Notes: generated by a model not told the origin, from the letters alone. A DNA stretch of 64,000 nucleotides from Nisaea sp. (GCF_034670185.1 NZ_JAXMNY010000004.1:310001-374000), one strand, 5' to 3'; positions 1-9,544 are shown, counted from the stretch's first letter. Numbers and translations: made by a program.

Positions 1-412
1 CCAATGCTGCGGTGAAATCTTCCGCGTTCTTTTCCTCACCGGCATGGAAGCGGAGGTTTTCCAGCAGCAGCACGTCGCCATTGTTCATGGCCCCGACAGC
101 CGTCGCCGCCGTCTCTCCAATACAGTCTTCCGCAAAGGTGACCGGATCGCCGCCAAGAGCCGAAGACAGCGGCGCGACGATCGGCGCCAGCGACATTTCC
201 GGAACCCGGGCTCCCTTGGGGCGGCCGAAATGAGACAGAACCACGACTTTCGCGCCCTTGCTCCGAAGCGCCCGGATCGTCGGCACGGCCCGCTCGATCC
301 TCGTCGCATCCGTCACCGCGCCATCTTTCATCGGCACGTTCAGGTCAACCCGGAGCAAAACAGTCCGGCCGCGAGCGTCAATATCTTCAAGAGTGCGATA
401 AGCTGGCATCAT
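1..412 (-). CDS. pgk: Phosphoglycerate kinase, N-terminal part (cut by window edge)
   Basis: Glycolytic/gluconeogenic enzyme transferring phosphate between 1,3-bisphosphoglycerate and ADP in the cytoplasm. The visible 137 codons give the N-terminal, 3-phosphoglycerate-binding domain: RTVLLRVDLNVPMKDG, VVVLSHFGRPKG and DVLLLENLRFH are the family landmarks. The remainder, including the nucleotide-binding domain, lies beyond position 1. The reading begins with two consecutive ATG codons (412 and 409); GGAG lies just upstream of the first. It is the downstream neighbour of the ABC permease on the same strand but separated by 76 bases, so co-transcription is uncertain. Confidence 0.95.
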   Translation of the reverse strand, partial: MMPAYRTLEDIDARGRTVLLRVDLNVPMKDGAVTDATRIERAVPTIRALRSKGAKVVVLSHFGRPKGARVPEMSLAPIVAPLSSALGGDPVTFAEDCIGETAATAVGAMNNGDVLLLENLRFHAGEEKNAEDFTAAL

Positions 413-488
413 CAGGTCTCCGCGCCGATTTCCGCCGCTTTCAATCACAGTCGGATCGCAGTTTCAAGTGTGGTCACGCGCGGGACGC

Positions 489-1661
489 CTACTTATAGGG
501 ATCGGCTGCGTCGCGCAGGCCGTCACCAAAGAAGTTGAATGCCAGAACAACGAGGATCACCGGCACCACCGGCGTCATGATCCAGGGGTAGAGTTCCACC
601 GCGTTTATGTTCTGCGCTTCCGTCAGCAGCACCCCCCAGGAGGTGATAGGCGGGCGCAGTCCGAGACCAAGGAAACTCAACGCCGTCTCGCCCAGAATCA
701 TCGACGGGATCGACAGCGTCGCCGAGGCGATCAGGTGGCTCATAAAGCTTGGCAGCAGGTGCCGCCCGATGATCCGTTTCGGCTTCGCGCCCATAAGCTG
801 GGCGGCGACCGCGAAATCCTCCTCGCGCAGGGCCAGCAGCTTGGAGCGAACCGCACGTGCAAGTCCGGTCCAGTCCAGCAGGCCGAGAATGATGGTGATC
901 CCGAAATAGATCAGGATCGGGCTCCAGGTCACCGGCAGGGCGGCAGAGAGCGCCATCCAGAGCGGCAGTTCCGGGAAAGACCGGATCACCTCGATCACCC
1001 GTTGGGTCAGGCTGTCGATCCAGCCGCCGTAATAGCCGGCCATACCGCCAATCACGATACCGAGCACGAAGCTGACGGCAATACCGATCAGGCCAACGGT
1101 GAGCGAGATCCGGGTGCCGTAGATGATCCGCGAGAACATGTCGCGGCCAAGCCGGTCGGTGCCAAGCAGGAAGAACGTCCCGCCCTCAGCCGGGCAGATC
1201 AGGTGGAAATCCATCTCCACCATGCCCCAGAACTTGTAGTCGTCGCCGCTGCAGAAGAAGCGCAGCTTGTCCACCTTCTCCGGATTGTCCCTGTATTCCC
1301 GCTTCAGGTTGCGCATGTTCAGCGTGTAGTCGAGCCCGTAGACAAACGGCCCGACAAAGCTGCCCTCATGGAAAAGATGCACCGGCTGCGGCGGGGCATA
1401 GATATGATCCGTGTGCCGGGTGGCCAGGCCATAGGGCGCGATCATCTCGCTGACGATGGTCGAAAGGTAGAGGAAAATAAGAAACAGCCCGGAGATGACC
1501 GCGACCCGGTGGCGCTTCAGCTTCCACCACATCATCTGCCACTGGGACGCCATGTAATAGCGTTCCTGCTCCGGCGTCAGCACCGTGTCCGAATTCGGAT
1601 CGAACGGCTCCCGGTTGACGTAGTGGTCGGTACGCGGCCCGTCGGCGGAAGAAATACTCAT
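489..1661 (-). CDS. ABC transporter permease, DppC/OppC type
   Basis: Inner-membrane permease of a peptide/opine/oligosaccharide-type ABC importer (390 aa). A cytoplasmic N-terminus leads into a first membrane segment (VAVISGLFLIFLYLSTIVS). An enlarged periplasmic loop of about 100 residues follows, then LGTDRLGRDMFSRIIYGTR, which opens the conserved BPD_transp_1 domain, and the EAA-loop region (DFAVAAQLMGAKPKRIIGRH) that contacts the ATPase. The loop carries FFCSGDDYKFWG; an insert like this is familiar in permeases of the AgpA-like sub-branch. The start overlaps the stop of the DppB-like permease in an ATGA, so the two are translationally coupled. The substrate cannot be read from sequence. 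Confidence 0.92.
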   Translation of the reverse strand: MSISSADGPRTDHYVNREPFDPNSDTVLTPEQERYYMASQWQMMWWKLKRHRVAVISGLFLIFLYLSTIVSEMIAPYGLATRHTDHIYAPPQPVHLFHEGSFVGPFVYGLDYTLNMRNLKREYRDNPEKVDKLRFFCSGDDYKFWGMVEMDFHLICPAEGGTFFLLGTDRLGRDMFSRIIYGTRISLTVGLIGIAVSFVLGIVIGGMAGYYGGWIDSLTQRVIEVIRSFPELPLWMALSAALPVTWSPILIYFGITIILGLLDWTGLARAVRSKLLALREEDFAVAAQLMGAKPKRIIGRHLLPSFMSHLIASATLSIPSMILGETALSFLGLGLRPPITSWGVLLTEAQNINAVELYPWIMTPVVPVILVVLAFNFFGDGLRDAADPYK

Positions 1662-2656
1662 CGGTTCGTCCCTCCACCGAGCCTGATACGCGGATCAAGG
1701 ACCGCCAGCAGCAGATCGGAGATAAACATGCCGATCACAGTCAGCATCGCCAGGAACATCAGGAAGGAGCCGGCAAGGTACATATCCTGGCTCTGCAACG
1801 CGCCGATCAGCATCGGGCCGGTGGTCGGCAGGGACAGCACCATGGCGACCACGGCAGAACCGGAAATCACTTGGGGCAACATGTTGCCGATATCCGCGAT
1901 AAAGGGGTTCAACGACATCCGCAGCGGATATTTCATCAGTGCCTTGAAGGGGTGCAGGCCCTTGGCCCGCGCCGTGACGACATATTGCTTCTGCAGCTCG
2001 TCAAGCAGGTTGGCCCTCAACCGCCGGATCATCGCCGCGGTTCCGGAGGTGCCGATGACGACGACAGGCACCCAGAGATGCTCCAGCACCGACATCACCT
2101 TCTCACCGCTCCATGGCTGGTCGAGATATTTCGGATCCATCAGGCCGCCGATGGAGGTTCCGAACCAGATATTGGCGAGATAGAGCAGGATCAGCGCGAG
2201 CAGGAAGTTCGGCACGGCGAGGCCGATGAAACCGAGAAAGGTCAGACTGTAATCGCCGAGGCTGTACTGGTGGGTCGCCGAATAGATACCGATCGGGAAA
2301 GCCACCACCCAGATGAAGATAATGGTGGCGAAATTCAGCACGAACGTCAGGAACACCCGGTCGCCGACCACGTCCGCGACGGGAAGCTGGTATTCGAAGG
2401 AATAGCCGTAATCGCCCTGCAGCAGACCTGTCGCCCAGTGGAAATATTGCACATACATCGGCCGGTCGAGACCGTATTGCGCACGCAGAGCGTCGATCTT
2501 GGACTGATCGACATTCTCGCCCTGGCTCTGCATCTCGTTGATCATCGTGGTGAGATAATCGCCGGGCGGCAGCTGGATGATGATGAAGGTAATGATGCTG
2601 ATGGCGATCAGCGTCGGCACCATGATCAGAATGCGGCGGGCCAGGTAAGTCAGCAT
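1658..2656 (-). CDS. ABC transporter permease, DppB/OppB type
   Basis: Partner inner-membrane permease (332 aa). The N-terminal MLTYLARRILIMVPTLIAIS is the typical first helix of DppB-like proteins. YGLDRPMYVQYFHW follows in the periplasmic linker, and the EAA-like cytoplasmic loop is RRLRANLLDELQKQYVVTAR with ARAKGL. The C-terminus ends LLLAVLDPRIRLGG, as usual for the family. It lies 12 bases downstream of the binding-protein gene and overlaps the next permease by four bases, which places it third in a four-gene operon. Confidence 0.93.
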   Translation of the reverse strand: MLTYLARRILIMVPTLIAISIITFIIIQLPPGDYLTTMINEMQSQGENVDQSKIDALRAQYGLDRPMYVQYFHWATGLLQGDYGYSFEYQLPVADVVGDRVFLTFVLNFATIIFIWVVAFPIGIYSATHQYSLGDYSLTFLGFIGLAVPNFLLALILLYLANIWFGTSIGGLMDPKYLDQPWSGEKVMSVLEHLWVPVVVIGTSGTAAMIRRLRANLLDELQKQYVVTARAKGLHPFKALMKYPLRMSLNPFIADIGNMLPQVISGSAVVAMVLSLPTTGPMLIGALQSQDMYLAGSFLMFLAMLTVIGMFISDLLLAVLDPRIRLGGGTNR

Positions 2657-2668
2657 TGGCTCTCTCCC

Positions 2669-4588
2669 CTAATCCACACTTGCATTCGTGGCCGACGTCT
2701 CGTCGAACCAGAAGGTATCCGGCAAATAGACCCCGAAATGGGCCCCCGGATCCCAGTTATAGACGGCTTCCTCCGGCACGTTGTGGAGCGCATTCGAAAC
2801 CACGACTGGCTGCAGCACGCCGGAAATCAGCCCGATGGTGAAGACCTGGTCGGCGTTGATCTGCAGGATCTCTTCCCAGGCGCCTTTCTTCACGGACCGT
2901 GTCGAGGCATCGCGCCAGATCACGTAAAGCTCTTCCAGCCGCTTTGCCGGTCCCATATCCGTCGCTTCGCCGGACATGCCGCCGGTCTCGATGAACTGGC
3001 CCCATTTCGGCCACTGCAATTGTTGTTGGGAATACGGAACGAAATCCTGCGGGCTGTTCAGCGCCGTCGCCAAACCGTTCTCTGCTCCGAACCAGACGGA
3101 CATCAATGTCTCTCCGGAAAAGATCCGGTTACGGAAGACGTTCCGCTGGGACGGCCTGGTAAAGATCTTGATGCCAGCCTCCAGCCAGGAATCGTGGATC
3201 AGCGACAGGACGTCGGTCTGTTCCGTACTTTCCCCCGCCGTCTCGACAATCAACTCCATCGGTCGACCGTCCGGCAACAGCCGCAGGCCATCCTCGCCGC
3301 GCTTCAGGCCTATCTCGTCCAGCAGAGCATTCGCCCGCTTCAGATCGAATATCGCCCAGCGGGTCTGGTAATCCTTCTGGTAAAGCGGCGAGGCCGGCAG
3401 AACCGTGTTGTTCCCCTCATAGGCAAGACCGTAATAGATCACCTGGTTGATCTCGTACCGGTTGACGGCGAGCGACAGGGCACGGCGGAACCGAACATCC
3501 CGAAACAGCTCACGCCAGACCGGATCGATAGCATTGAGATTGGGAAACAGCGCCATATGCGCACCCTTGGCCGTGCGCCAGAGCCGCGTGCGGAACGGGA
3601 ACCGGTCTTCCGCTTCTTTCAGGAAAGTATAATCGTCGAAGGAAAGATAGCGGGCCTGCAAGTCCGTATCGCCCGCGCCCGCCTTGGCCGGAATCAGTCC
3701 CGGGCTGGCAATGTCGAAGATCACTTCGTCGATATAGGGCAGCTGGCGGCCTTTCGGGTCGACCCGGTGGAAGTAGGGATTACGCTCGAACCGGAACCGC
3801 GTCGAGTTCGCGTTTCCAGTTACTTTCCAAGGCTGCAGCACCGGCAGGTCCGGATTATCCATCCGGTAGAGATTGTCCATCTTGTTGTGCATGGCCGCCC
3901 AGTTCCGCTGCTTGGCGTCCTCCACCCGCTTGGCCATTTCGTCCGGTTTTGCGTAGGCAACATGCATAGGCTTCAGATAATGGGCAGGGCGGTAGATGTA
4001 GAGCGGGCTCGCCTTGGCCAGCGCCGGCAGGAAATCCGGGTTCGGCCTCGACCAAGAATAGCGCACCGTGCGCTCGTCGATCATCTGAAACAGCGGCGCC
4101 TCACCATCCACCATCATGACGCTTGGTGGGCCGGCCGGCGACAGGTCCGGGTTGTTCGCCACGTCTTCCCAGAAATAGCGGAAATCCTCTGCCGTGAACG
4201 GGTGGCCATCGGACCAGCGGTGATTCCTGCGCAGGGTGAAGGTGAAGACACGCTCGTCCTCAACAACGAAATCCTCAAGAATATCCGCAAAGAACTCGTA
4301 ATCACCGGGCTGGTAGCTGACGAGACGGGCATAGCCGTAGACCGTCATCTGCCGCGTGTCCTTGCTCCGCGACATCAGCATGCGGAGCGTGCCGCCATAC
4401 TGACCGAGCTCCGTGCCACGGGCCTCGAAATCCAATGTCAGCGGCGGCTCCGGCAGCCGGTCGGCCATCGGTGGCAACTCACCGGCGGACACGCGCTCTT
4501 CAAGAGAGGGCACCTCAACGGCGAAACCCGGCACCGTTGTCATCAGCAAAGCGATTAAGAAGACCGAGAGTGCATACCAGTGTTTCAC
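2669..4588 (-). CDS. ABC transporter substrate-binding protein, family 5
   Basis: Periplasmic solute-binding protein (639 aa). A Sec signal peptide (MKHWYALSVFLIALLMTTVPGFA) precedes the mature chain, and the SBP_bac_5 fold is marked by FTFTLRRNHRWSDGHPFTAED. At over 600 residues it is longer than DppA/OppA (about 535), resembling AgpA-like binding proteins that take sugars or modified peptides. The start is GTG at 4588, and GTGA overlaps the ATPase stop, so translation is coupled. The ligand is unknown; the neighbouring glycan genes do not prove a sugar substrate. Confidence 0.9.
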   Translation of the reverse strand: MKHWYALSVFLIALLMTTVPGFAVEVPSLEERVSAGELPPMADRLPEPPLTLDFEARGTELGQYGGTLRMLMSRSKDTRQMTVYGYARLVSYQPGDYEFFADILEDFVVEDERVFTFTLRRNHRWSDGHPFTAEDFRYFWEDVANNPDLSPAGPPSVMMVDGEAPLFQMIDERTVRYSWSRPNPDFLPALAKASPLYIYRPAHYLKPMHVAYAKPDEMAKRVEDAKQRNWAAMHNKMDNLYRMDNPDLPVLQPWKVTGNANSTRFRFERNPYFHRVDPKGRQLPYIDEVIFDIASPGLIPAKAGAGDTDLQARYLSFDDYTFLKEAEDRFPFRTRLWRTAKGAHMALFPNLNAIDPVWRELFRDVRFRRALSLAVNRYEINQVIYYGLAYEGNNTVLPASPLYQKDYQTRWAIFDLKRANALLDEIGLKRGEDGLRLLPDGRPMELIVETAGESTEQTDVLSLIHDSWLEAGIKIFTRPSQRNVFRNRIFSGETLMSVWFGAENGLATALNSPQDFVPYSQQQLQWPKWGQFIETGGMSGEATDMGPAKRLEELYVIWRDASTRSVKKGAWEEILQINADQVFTIGLISGVLQPVVVSNALHNVPEEAVYNWDPGAHFGVYLPDTFWFDETSATNASVD

Positions 4589-6483
4589 GATGCCAGCCTC
4601 AGCGTCAGGGCCGACTCGTCAGCCCGCACAAAATGCCCGTCGCCAAGATCGATCAGACGCGGATGGGTTTCCTCGCTGACCGTAAACGGCGCCGGCCATT
4701 CGGACGGGATCGAGCAGCGGCTATCCATTACGGATTCGAAATCAAGCGGATTGTCGAGGCTCGGATCCGGAACCGCCCGGAGCAGCGCCTTGGTATAGGG
4801 ATGCACCGGATTACGGAACAGCTCCTCGCGCGGTGCCAGCTCGACGAGACGACCAGCACACATCACCGCGATCCTGTCGGCGATGTAATCGACCACCGCC
4901 AGATTGTGGGAGATGAACAGATAGGTGAGGTTCAGCTTTTCCTGCAGATCCTTCAGCAGGTTGAGGACCTGCGCCTGGATCGAGACATCCAGCGCGGAGA
5001 CCGGCTCGTCGCAGATCAGCATGCGCGGTTTCAGGGCAAGTGACCGGGCGATGCCGATACGCTGACGCTGACCGCCGGAGAAGCTGTGCGGATACCGGTT
5101 CAGGTGCCGGGCATCGAGACCGACCAGCTTCATCAGCTCCGACACCATCTCGCGCCGATAGGCATCGTCCCCGATACCGTGAATAACCAGCGGCTCGCTG
5201 ACAATATCGAACACCGTCATCCGCGGGTTGAGGGAGCTGAACGGATCCTGGAAGACGAACTGCAGCTTCTGGCGAAAATCGGTCAGCCGATCGCCATCGA
5301 GCCCCAGCACATCGATTTCGCCATCCTGATCCGCATAGGTGACGGCACCCTGATCGGGCGTGAGAGCCCGCATGATGGTCTTGCTGAGGGTTGTCTTGCC
5401 GCACCCGGATTCCCCGACGAGGCCGAGACATTCTCCCGGCAATACCTCGAAGCTGACGTCATCCAGCGCATAGACTTTCGATTCATCGCTGGAAAGCCAT
5501 GAGCCCTGGCGGATGGTGAAGCATTTCGAGAGGCTTTCGACCTTCAGAATGGGCTTCTTGCTGTCGACCGGAGCCTTGTCGGACTCGGTCGGCGCCAGCA
5601 AATGACCGGTTTCGCTCTTGATCTCGCGAATCGGCACAAGCCGCTCGCCTGGCTCCATATTGAAGCGCGGCACCGCCGCCATTAGAGCCTTTAGATAGGG
5701 ATGCTGCGGATCGCGGAACAATTGCTCGCGGGTACCGCTCTCCATCACCCGGCCGCGATACATCACCACAACGTCGTCGGCCATGTTTGCGACCACACCA
5801 AGATCGTGCGTAATCATCAGCACGGCCATGCCGAGTTCGGCCTGCAGGTCCTTCATGAGTTTCAGGATTTGCGCCTGGATGGTGACGTCGAGCGCGGTCG
5901 TCGGCTCGTCCGCGATCAGCAGGGACGGACGGCAGATCAGCGCCATCGAAATCATCGCCCGCTGCCGCAAGCCCCCGGACAGCTCGAACGGATAGGTGCG
6001 CAGGGCCCGGGCCGGATCCGGGAAGCCGACCATCCGGAGCATATCCTCGGTCAGCTCCTGCGCCTCGCGCCCGGAGACGTTTCGGTGCAGCTCCAGTGCC
6101 TCGCGGATCTGGTTGCCCACCGTGTGTAGCGGCGAGAGCGAGGTCATCGGTTCCTGGAAAATCAGCGATATCTGACCGCCGCGGATCTGCCGCATCGCCT
6201 TGCCGTCGCGATGGAGCCGCGCAATGTCGGTGATGGTGCCTTTTTTCCGGTCATCGGCGAACAGGATCGAGCCGTTGCGGATCTGGGCAGTCGGCGGCAA
6301 CAGGCCCATGATTGCCTGGCTGACAACGCTCTTACCGGAGCCTGATTCCCCGACCAGGGCCACGGTCGTACCCGCCCGCACCTGAAAAGAGACCTTGTTT
6401 ACGGCGAGCAGTTCTCCGCCCGGCAGATCGAACCCGACCTGCAAATCCCTGACCCGCAGCAGCGGTGTCAGTTGGTCGTTCAT
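4585..6483 (-). CDS. Fused two-domain ABC importer ATPase (DppD-DppF-like)
   Basis: Cytoplasmic ATPase with two complete nucleotide-binding domains in one 632-residue chain. Domain 1 (about 1-290) has Walker A GESGSGKS, signature ELSGG and Walker B LLIADEP. Domain 2 (about 305-600) has Walker A GESGCGKTT, signature SFSGGQRQR and Walker B MLICDEP. Each is followed by the PYLKALMAAVP / PYTKALLRAVP segment typical of oligopeptide-type ATPases. Fusion of the D and F subunits is common in alphaproteobacteria. It is the first gene of the importer operon and overlaps the binding-protein gene by four bases. Confidence 0.95.
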   Translation of the reverse strand: MNDQLTPLLRVRDLQVGFDLPGGELLAVNKVSFQVRAGTTVALVGESGSGKSVVSQAIMGLLPPTAQIRNGSILFADDRKKGTITDIARLHRDGKAMRQIRGGQISLIFQEPMTSLSPLHTVGNQIREALELHRNVSGREAQELTEDMLRMVGFPDPARALRTYPFELSGGLRQRAMISMALICRPSLLIADEPTTALDVTIQAQILKLMKDLQAELGMAVLMITHDLGVVANMADDVVVMYRGRVMESGTREQLFRDPQHPYLKALMAAVPRFNMEPGERLVPIREIKSETGHLLAPTESDKAPVDSKKPILKVESLSKCFTIRQGSWLSSDESKVYALDDVSFEVLPGECLGLVGESGCGKTTLSKTIMRALTPDQGAVTYADQDGEIDVLGLDGDRLTDFRQKLQFVFQDPFSSLNPRMTVFDIVSEPLVIHGIGDDAYRREMVSELMKLVGLDARHLNRYPHSFSGGQRQRIGIARSLALKPRMLICDEPVSALDVSIQAQVLNLLKDLQEKLNLTYLFISHNLAVVDYIADRIAVMCAGRLVELAPREELFRNPVHPYTKALLRAVPDPSLDNPLDFESVMDSRCSIPSEWPAPFTVSEETHPRLIDLGDGHFVRADESALTLRLAS

Positions 6484-6512
6484 GCCTTTAATCCCCCTGA
6501 TCCGCCGGCATC

Positions 6513-7013
6513 CTAATGATCCCGTGCGGCCAGCCCCGTGTTTATTCCTGCAGCCACCAGATTATCGGTTGTCGCCTGGGTAAGGCCAAGATTGTTTTTT
6601 CCGGCAGCGGAAGCGGCATGCTCCAGCACGGCCTCAAAACCGTCAAGTGTCGATTCGATGGCGATTTTCGCACCGTTCCGATCTTTCAGGACAAGATGCA
6701 TCCAGCCTTTGTCCTTCTCTTTCTGGGTCGAATAGTAACGCAGATCCATAACGCCCAGTTCGGACCACCTAATCTCCTTGCCAAGAGGGCCGAGCGCCCG
6801 GATCCCGTCGTCATCGACCTCGAATTTGGTTTGCCCCCGGAGCCAGGTTTTGACGATGAAACCGGCAAAGAGCAGCGCGAACAGCACGAAAACGATCTGG
6901 AAAGCCCCGATCATCGGTGCAAAAGCGACCGGAAAGGCGGTTATCGCAAACCCGAGGCCACCACGTACATAATCCCCCGTAATCGCACCTTGCTGGTATC
7001 CGTGCAGGCTCAT
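6513..7013 (-). CDS. Small membrane protein with cytoplasmic PH-like domain
   Basis: No confident name. The 166-residue product begins MSLHGYQQGAITGDYVRG and has two adjacent hydrophobic stretches (about 20-60, ending FIVKTWLRG). A soluble beta-rich part follows (KFEVDDDGIRALGPLGKEIRW, then MHLVLKDRNGAKIAIEST) resembling bacterial PH-like domains. I place the start at 7013, because AGAGGA lies six bases upstream of that ATG and the longer reading from 7043 would overlap the upstream gene by 20 bases. It closes the glycan-gene run, 29 bases before the ABC importer ATPase start. Function unknown. Confidence 0.7.
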   Translation of the reverse strand: MSLHGYQQGAITGDYVRGGLGFAITAFPVAFAPMIGAFQIVFVLFALLFAGFIVKTWLRGQTKFEVDDDGIRALGPLGKEIRWSELGVMDLRYYSTQKEKDKGWMHLVLKDRNGAKIAIESTLDGFEAVLEHAASAAGKNNLGLTQATTDNLVAAGINTGLAARDH

Positions 7014-7023
7014 TCCAGATCCT

Positions 7024-7794
7024 CTATAGACAAAAACAGTCACGTGGCGCGATCAGGTCAACGGCCGCATGGGACTTCAGTTCCAGCGCCAGAGTCTCAA
7101 GCGCGCGCCAATCTTCATCCACCATTACCAGATGATGCGTCAAAAGTCCGCTTGGCTCCTCAGCATCCACCCGGCCGCTCCGGCGCGCTTCAAGATGACT
7201 GGCCAAAGCAGCCGCCACGGCACCTGTCCCGACAAAATTCCGTGTACCGCGCCAGTCGATGACATCGATATGGGTGTTAACGCGGCGCAGGCCGGGCGCG
7301 GCTTCCAGCGCATGGCGCGGGCCAAAAGTCGACAGCCCTGTGAAGCCGCCATCGGTGAGGCAGTCCACCAGATCCGGCGCAATTCGGTTCCATGGCGGAA
7401 CGAAACAAGGGAGCAACCGGTCTGGAAGTGCTTGCCGAAGCCGGGTGAGCCCCTCCCTGGCATCCCGGCAGCTGTCCGAGAGCGGCCGTGACGCCGGGAA
7501 TTCGGATTTCTTTTCACCCGCTGCCGCGTGATTGCGATGGGCGAAACCATGGACCAGAAGCTCCGCGCCCGTTCCTGTCAGGCGAGCCGCCAGAGCGTCT
7601 GTATCAGCGCCCTCGGGCACAACAGCAAGACCTGGCGCCCATCCGGTTGCATCAGCCATTGCAAGCAACGGCTCCAGGGCCGGGGTCGGGCGCTGCAGAT
7701 CATCGTCCCGCCACCAGATCGTGGCGGTCAGTCGGTCAGAGGCCCAGCGATCCAGCTCCCGCAGAAGCCCCCCTGCTCCAGCAGAACCAGTCAT
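7024..7794 (-). CDS. Polysaccharide deacetylase-like protein
   Basis: 256 aa with the layout of a NodB-like carbohydrate esterase. An N-terminal metal-site candidate is IWWRDDD, a histidine motif follows (LLVHGFAHRNH), then FVPPWNRI, which matches the PPW segment of the deacetylase fold. No signal peptide is visible, so it probably acts on a cytoplasmic or membrane-linked sugar intermediate rather than on cell-wall glycan; that is an inference. Its start overlaps the preceding glycosyltransferase stop in an ATGA. Within this locus it would remove an acetyl group from an N-acetylated sugar. Confidence 0.75.
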   Translation of the reverse strand: MTGSAGAGGLLRELDRWASDRLTATIWWRDDDLQRPTPALEPLLAMADATGWAPGLAVVPEGADTDALAARLTGTGAELLVHGFAHRNHAAAGEKKSEFPASRPLSDSCRDAREGLTRLRQALPDRLLPCFVPPWNRIAPDLVDCLTDGGFTGLSTFGPRHALEAAPGLRRVNTHIDVIDWRGTRNFVGTGAVAAALASHLEARRSGRVDAEEPSGLLTHHLVMVDEDWRALETLALELKSHAAVDLIAPRDCFCL

Positions 7795-8954
7795 GCCGGC
7801 TCCAGCAATTCACTCAGGATGCGCGCTGTCCCGGCAGCACCGTCAAGATCGATGCCCGAAATGCCCGTATCCCGGCCCGCCACCGCCTGATGCATTGCGC
7901 GCGCAAGCGCGTCATGGTTCAAAGCGTTTTCCGCTACCACAGCAAGGCGGCCACGCTGGGCCAACAAATCCGCCCGCACCCTTTGCTCCGTCTCGACGCC
8001 TCCCTCATAGGGAATCACCACAGACGCCGTCCCTGCTGTCAGCACTTCGGCGAGCGTGTTGTAGCCGGCCTGGGAGATCGAAAGAAACGCCCTCGAAATG
8101 ATTGCAGCCAGATCAGGCCGGCTGCGCTCGACGATCACTCCCGGGCCTGCATGGCTTTCGATCTCGCGCGCCGCATCGTCCGGCATGTGCGGGCCGGTGA
8201 CAAAGCGCCATGTCCGGTCGGCATAGGGCAGCTCGGGTCGGAGCCGCGCCACCGCGCGCATGATATCACCGCCGACGGCGCCGCCGCCCGCCGAAACCAC
8301 CACCTCTCCCGTGCCGTCCCCGGTACCGTTGCCGGTTGTGTCGATCGGGTTCAGCACATAGCCGGTATAGCGGACCGGGGGCGTCAACTCGTCATACATG
8401 GGAAAGGTGTCGGCGAGGCTGATCACCGCTTCGTCGCCGTGAATCAGGACCATGTCGTAGTAACGATCCACCGTCTCGACGATCTCCCGGTTGCGGTCCG
8501 GGCGCGGCTTGGTCACCAGGATATCGCGCATGGAGGAGACGATTTTCGGCTGCCACGGCGCCGCCTTTGCCCGATCCAGCAACGGCAACAGCTCGAAACG
8601 CATCTGCCTGCGTCCGAATGGAAAAAGCTCCGTGAAGAGGATATCGGGGCGGATCTCCTCGAACAGGTCGAGCAGCGTGTCGCGCCGTGTGGCGCGCCAG
8701 GCATCGTCAATCTCCTGCCCGTTTTCGTCTGCCAACACCTTGAAAAGACTGTCCACGGCCCGCACGGGCGGCAGTTGGTGCAGGATCGCACCGCCAATAT
8801 CCAGATGCGGAACCGGCATGCCGCCAGAGACGAAATGCACCTCGAAGCCATCGGCGACCGCCGCCTGCGCAACCGCCGCCGCACGGCGCAGATGACCGAT
8901 CCCCAGCAGGTTCTGGACGTAGAGAAAGAGCGTCTTGGGCCGGGTATCCGTCAT
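7791..8954 (-). CDS. MurG-like (GT28-type) glycosyltransferase
   Basis: 387 aa. The N-terminal Rossmann segment KTLFLYVQNLLGIGHLRRA carries the GxGHLRR acceptor-side signature. The C-terminal half has the GT-B donor domain with VVSAGGGAVGG and the ISQAGYNTLAEVLTAG motif, which corresponds to the sugar-nucleotide-binding region of MurG-like enzymes. Sugar donor and acceptor are unknown. It is paralogous in design to the protein encoded at 11980-13224. ATGA overlaps on both sides show tight translational coupling with the phosphatase and deacetylase genes. Confidence 0.85.
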   Translation of the reverse strand: MTDTRPKTLFLYVQNLLGIGHLRRAAAVAQAAVADGFEVHFVSGGMPVPHLDIGGAILHQLPPVRAVDSLFKVLADENGQEIDDAWRATRRDTLLDLFEEIRPDILFTELFPFGRRQMRFELLPLLDRAKAAPWQPKIVSSMRDILVTKPRPDRNREIVETVDRYYDMVLIHGDEAVISLADTFPMYDELTPPVRYTGYVLNPIDTTGNGTGDGTGEVVVSAGGGAVGGDIMRAVARLRPELPYADRTWRFVTGPHMPDDAAREIESHAGPGVIVERSRPDLAAIISRAFLSISQAGYNTLAEVLTAGTASVVIPYEGGVETEQRVRADLLAQRGRLAVVAENALNHDALARAMHQAVAGRDTGISGIDLDGAAGTARILSELLEPA

Positions 8955-9544
8955 GAAAGCAGGCTCACATTCATTGCGTCGGGACGGATGGTCCCGTCCG
9001 GGTCGAGACGGACCATATGCATGGCCGCCCAGTCAAGCCGGACCGGGGGTTTTCCCATCATGTCCCAGCCCCAGGCGAGCGCCAGCGCGGCCCGAATCAC
9101 ACCCTTGTGGGTGACGGCAACGCAACATTCCGGCGCTGGCTGCCGGGCCCGCAGCTTTTCGAACAAAGTCCCGAGCCGGGCCTGAACATCGCGCGGAGAC
9201 TCTCCGCCGGGCGGCCGAAAATCCAGACCGCGATCCTCGTTGGCCTTCATTTCGGTACCGAATTGAGCTCTGAGATCAACGAGCCGCTGACCTTCCCAGT
9301 CACCCCAGTCCATTTCGATCAGCAGCCGCTCAACTTCGAGGGCCGCGCATCCCGCCAGTGACGCGGTCTCCCGGGCGCGGCCAAGCGGTGAGACCAGGGA
9401 TGGCGCCGACCGAAACGCATCCGGAAGCCGGTAGCGGGCCGCCTGTGCCCGGCCGGTTTCCGAAAGCGGAATATCGGTTCGGCCTTGCACCCGGTGCTCG
9501 GCATTCCAGTCGGTCGGCCCATGCCGCAGGAAGCCGATCAACAT
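8951..9544 (-). CDS. Histidine phosphatase family protein (phosphoglycerate-mutase-like)
   Basis: 197 aa with the branch-2-like phosphatase signature. The catalytic histidine is in FLRHGPTDWN, GRTDIPLSETGRAQ follows, the acid residue lies in the LLIEMDWGDWEGQ region, and the second histidine is in CVAVTHKGVIRA. It probably dephosphorylates a small metabolite; in a glycosyltransferase operon a sugar phosphate or nucleotide sugar is the natural guess, but the sequence does not decide it. It overlaps the upstream GT4 gene by seven bases and the downstream glycosyltransferase by four. Confidence 0.85.
   Translation of the reverse strand: MLIGFLRHGPTDWNAEHRVQGRTDIPLSETGRAQAARYRLPDAFRSAPSLVSPLGRARETASLAGCAALEVERLLIEMDWGDWEGQRLVDLRAQFGTEMKANEDRGLDFRPPGGESPRDVQARLGTLFEKLRARQPAPECCVAVTHKGVIRAALALAWGWDMMGKPPVRLDWAAMHMVRLDPDGTIRPDAMNVSLLS

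Noticed and set aside
468..4558. Long plus-strand frames (571 and 895 codons) opposite the ABC importer
   Set aside because: They are antisense shadows of GC-rich minus-strand genes; their translations are Arg/His/Gln-rich with no family text, while the minus-strand frames carry clear ABC motifs.
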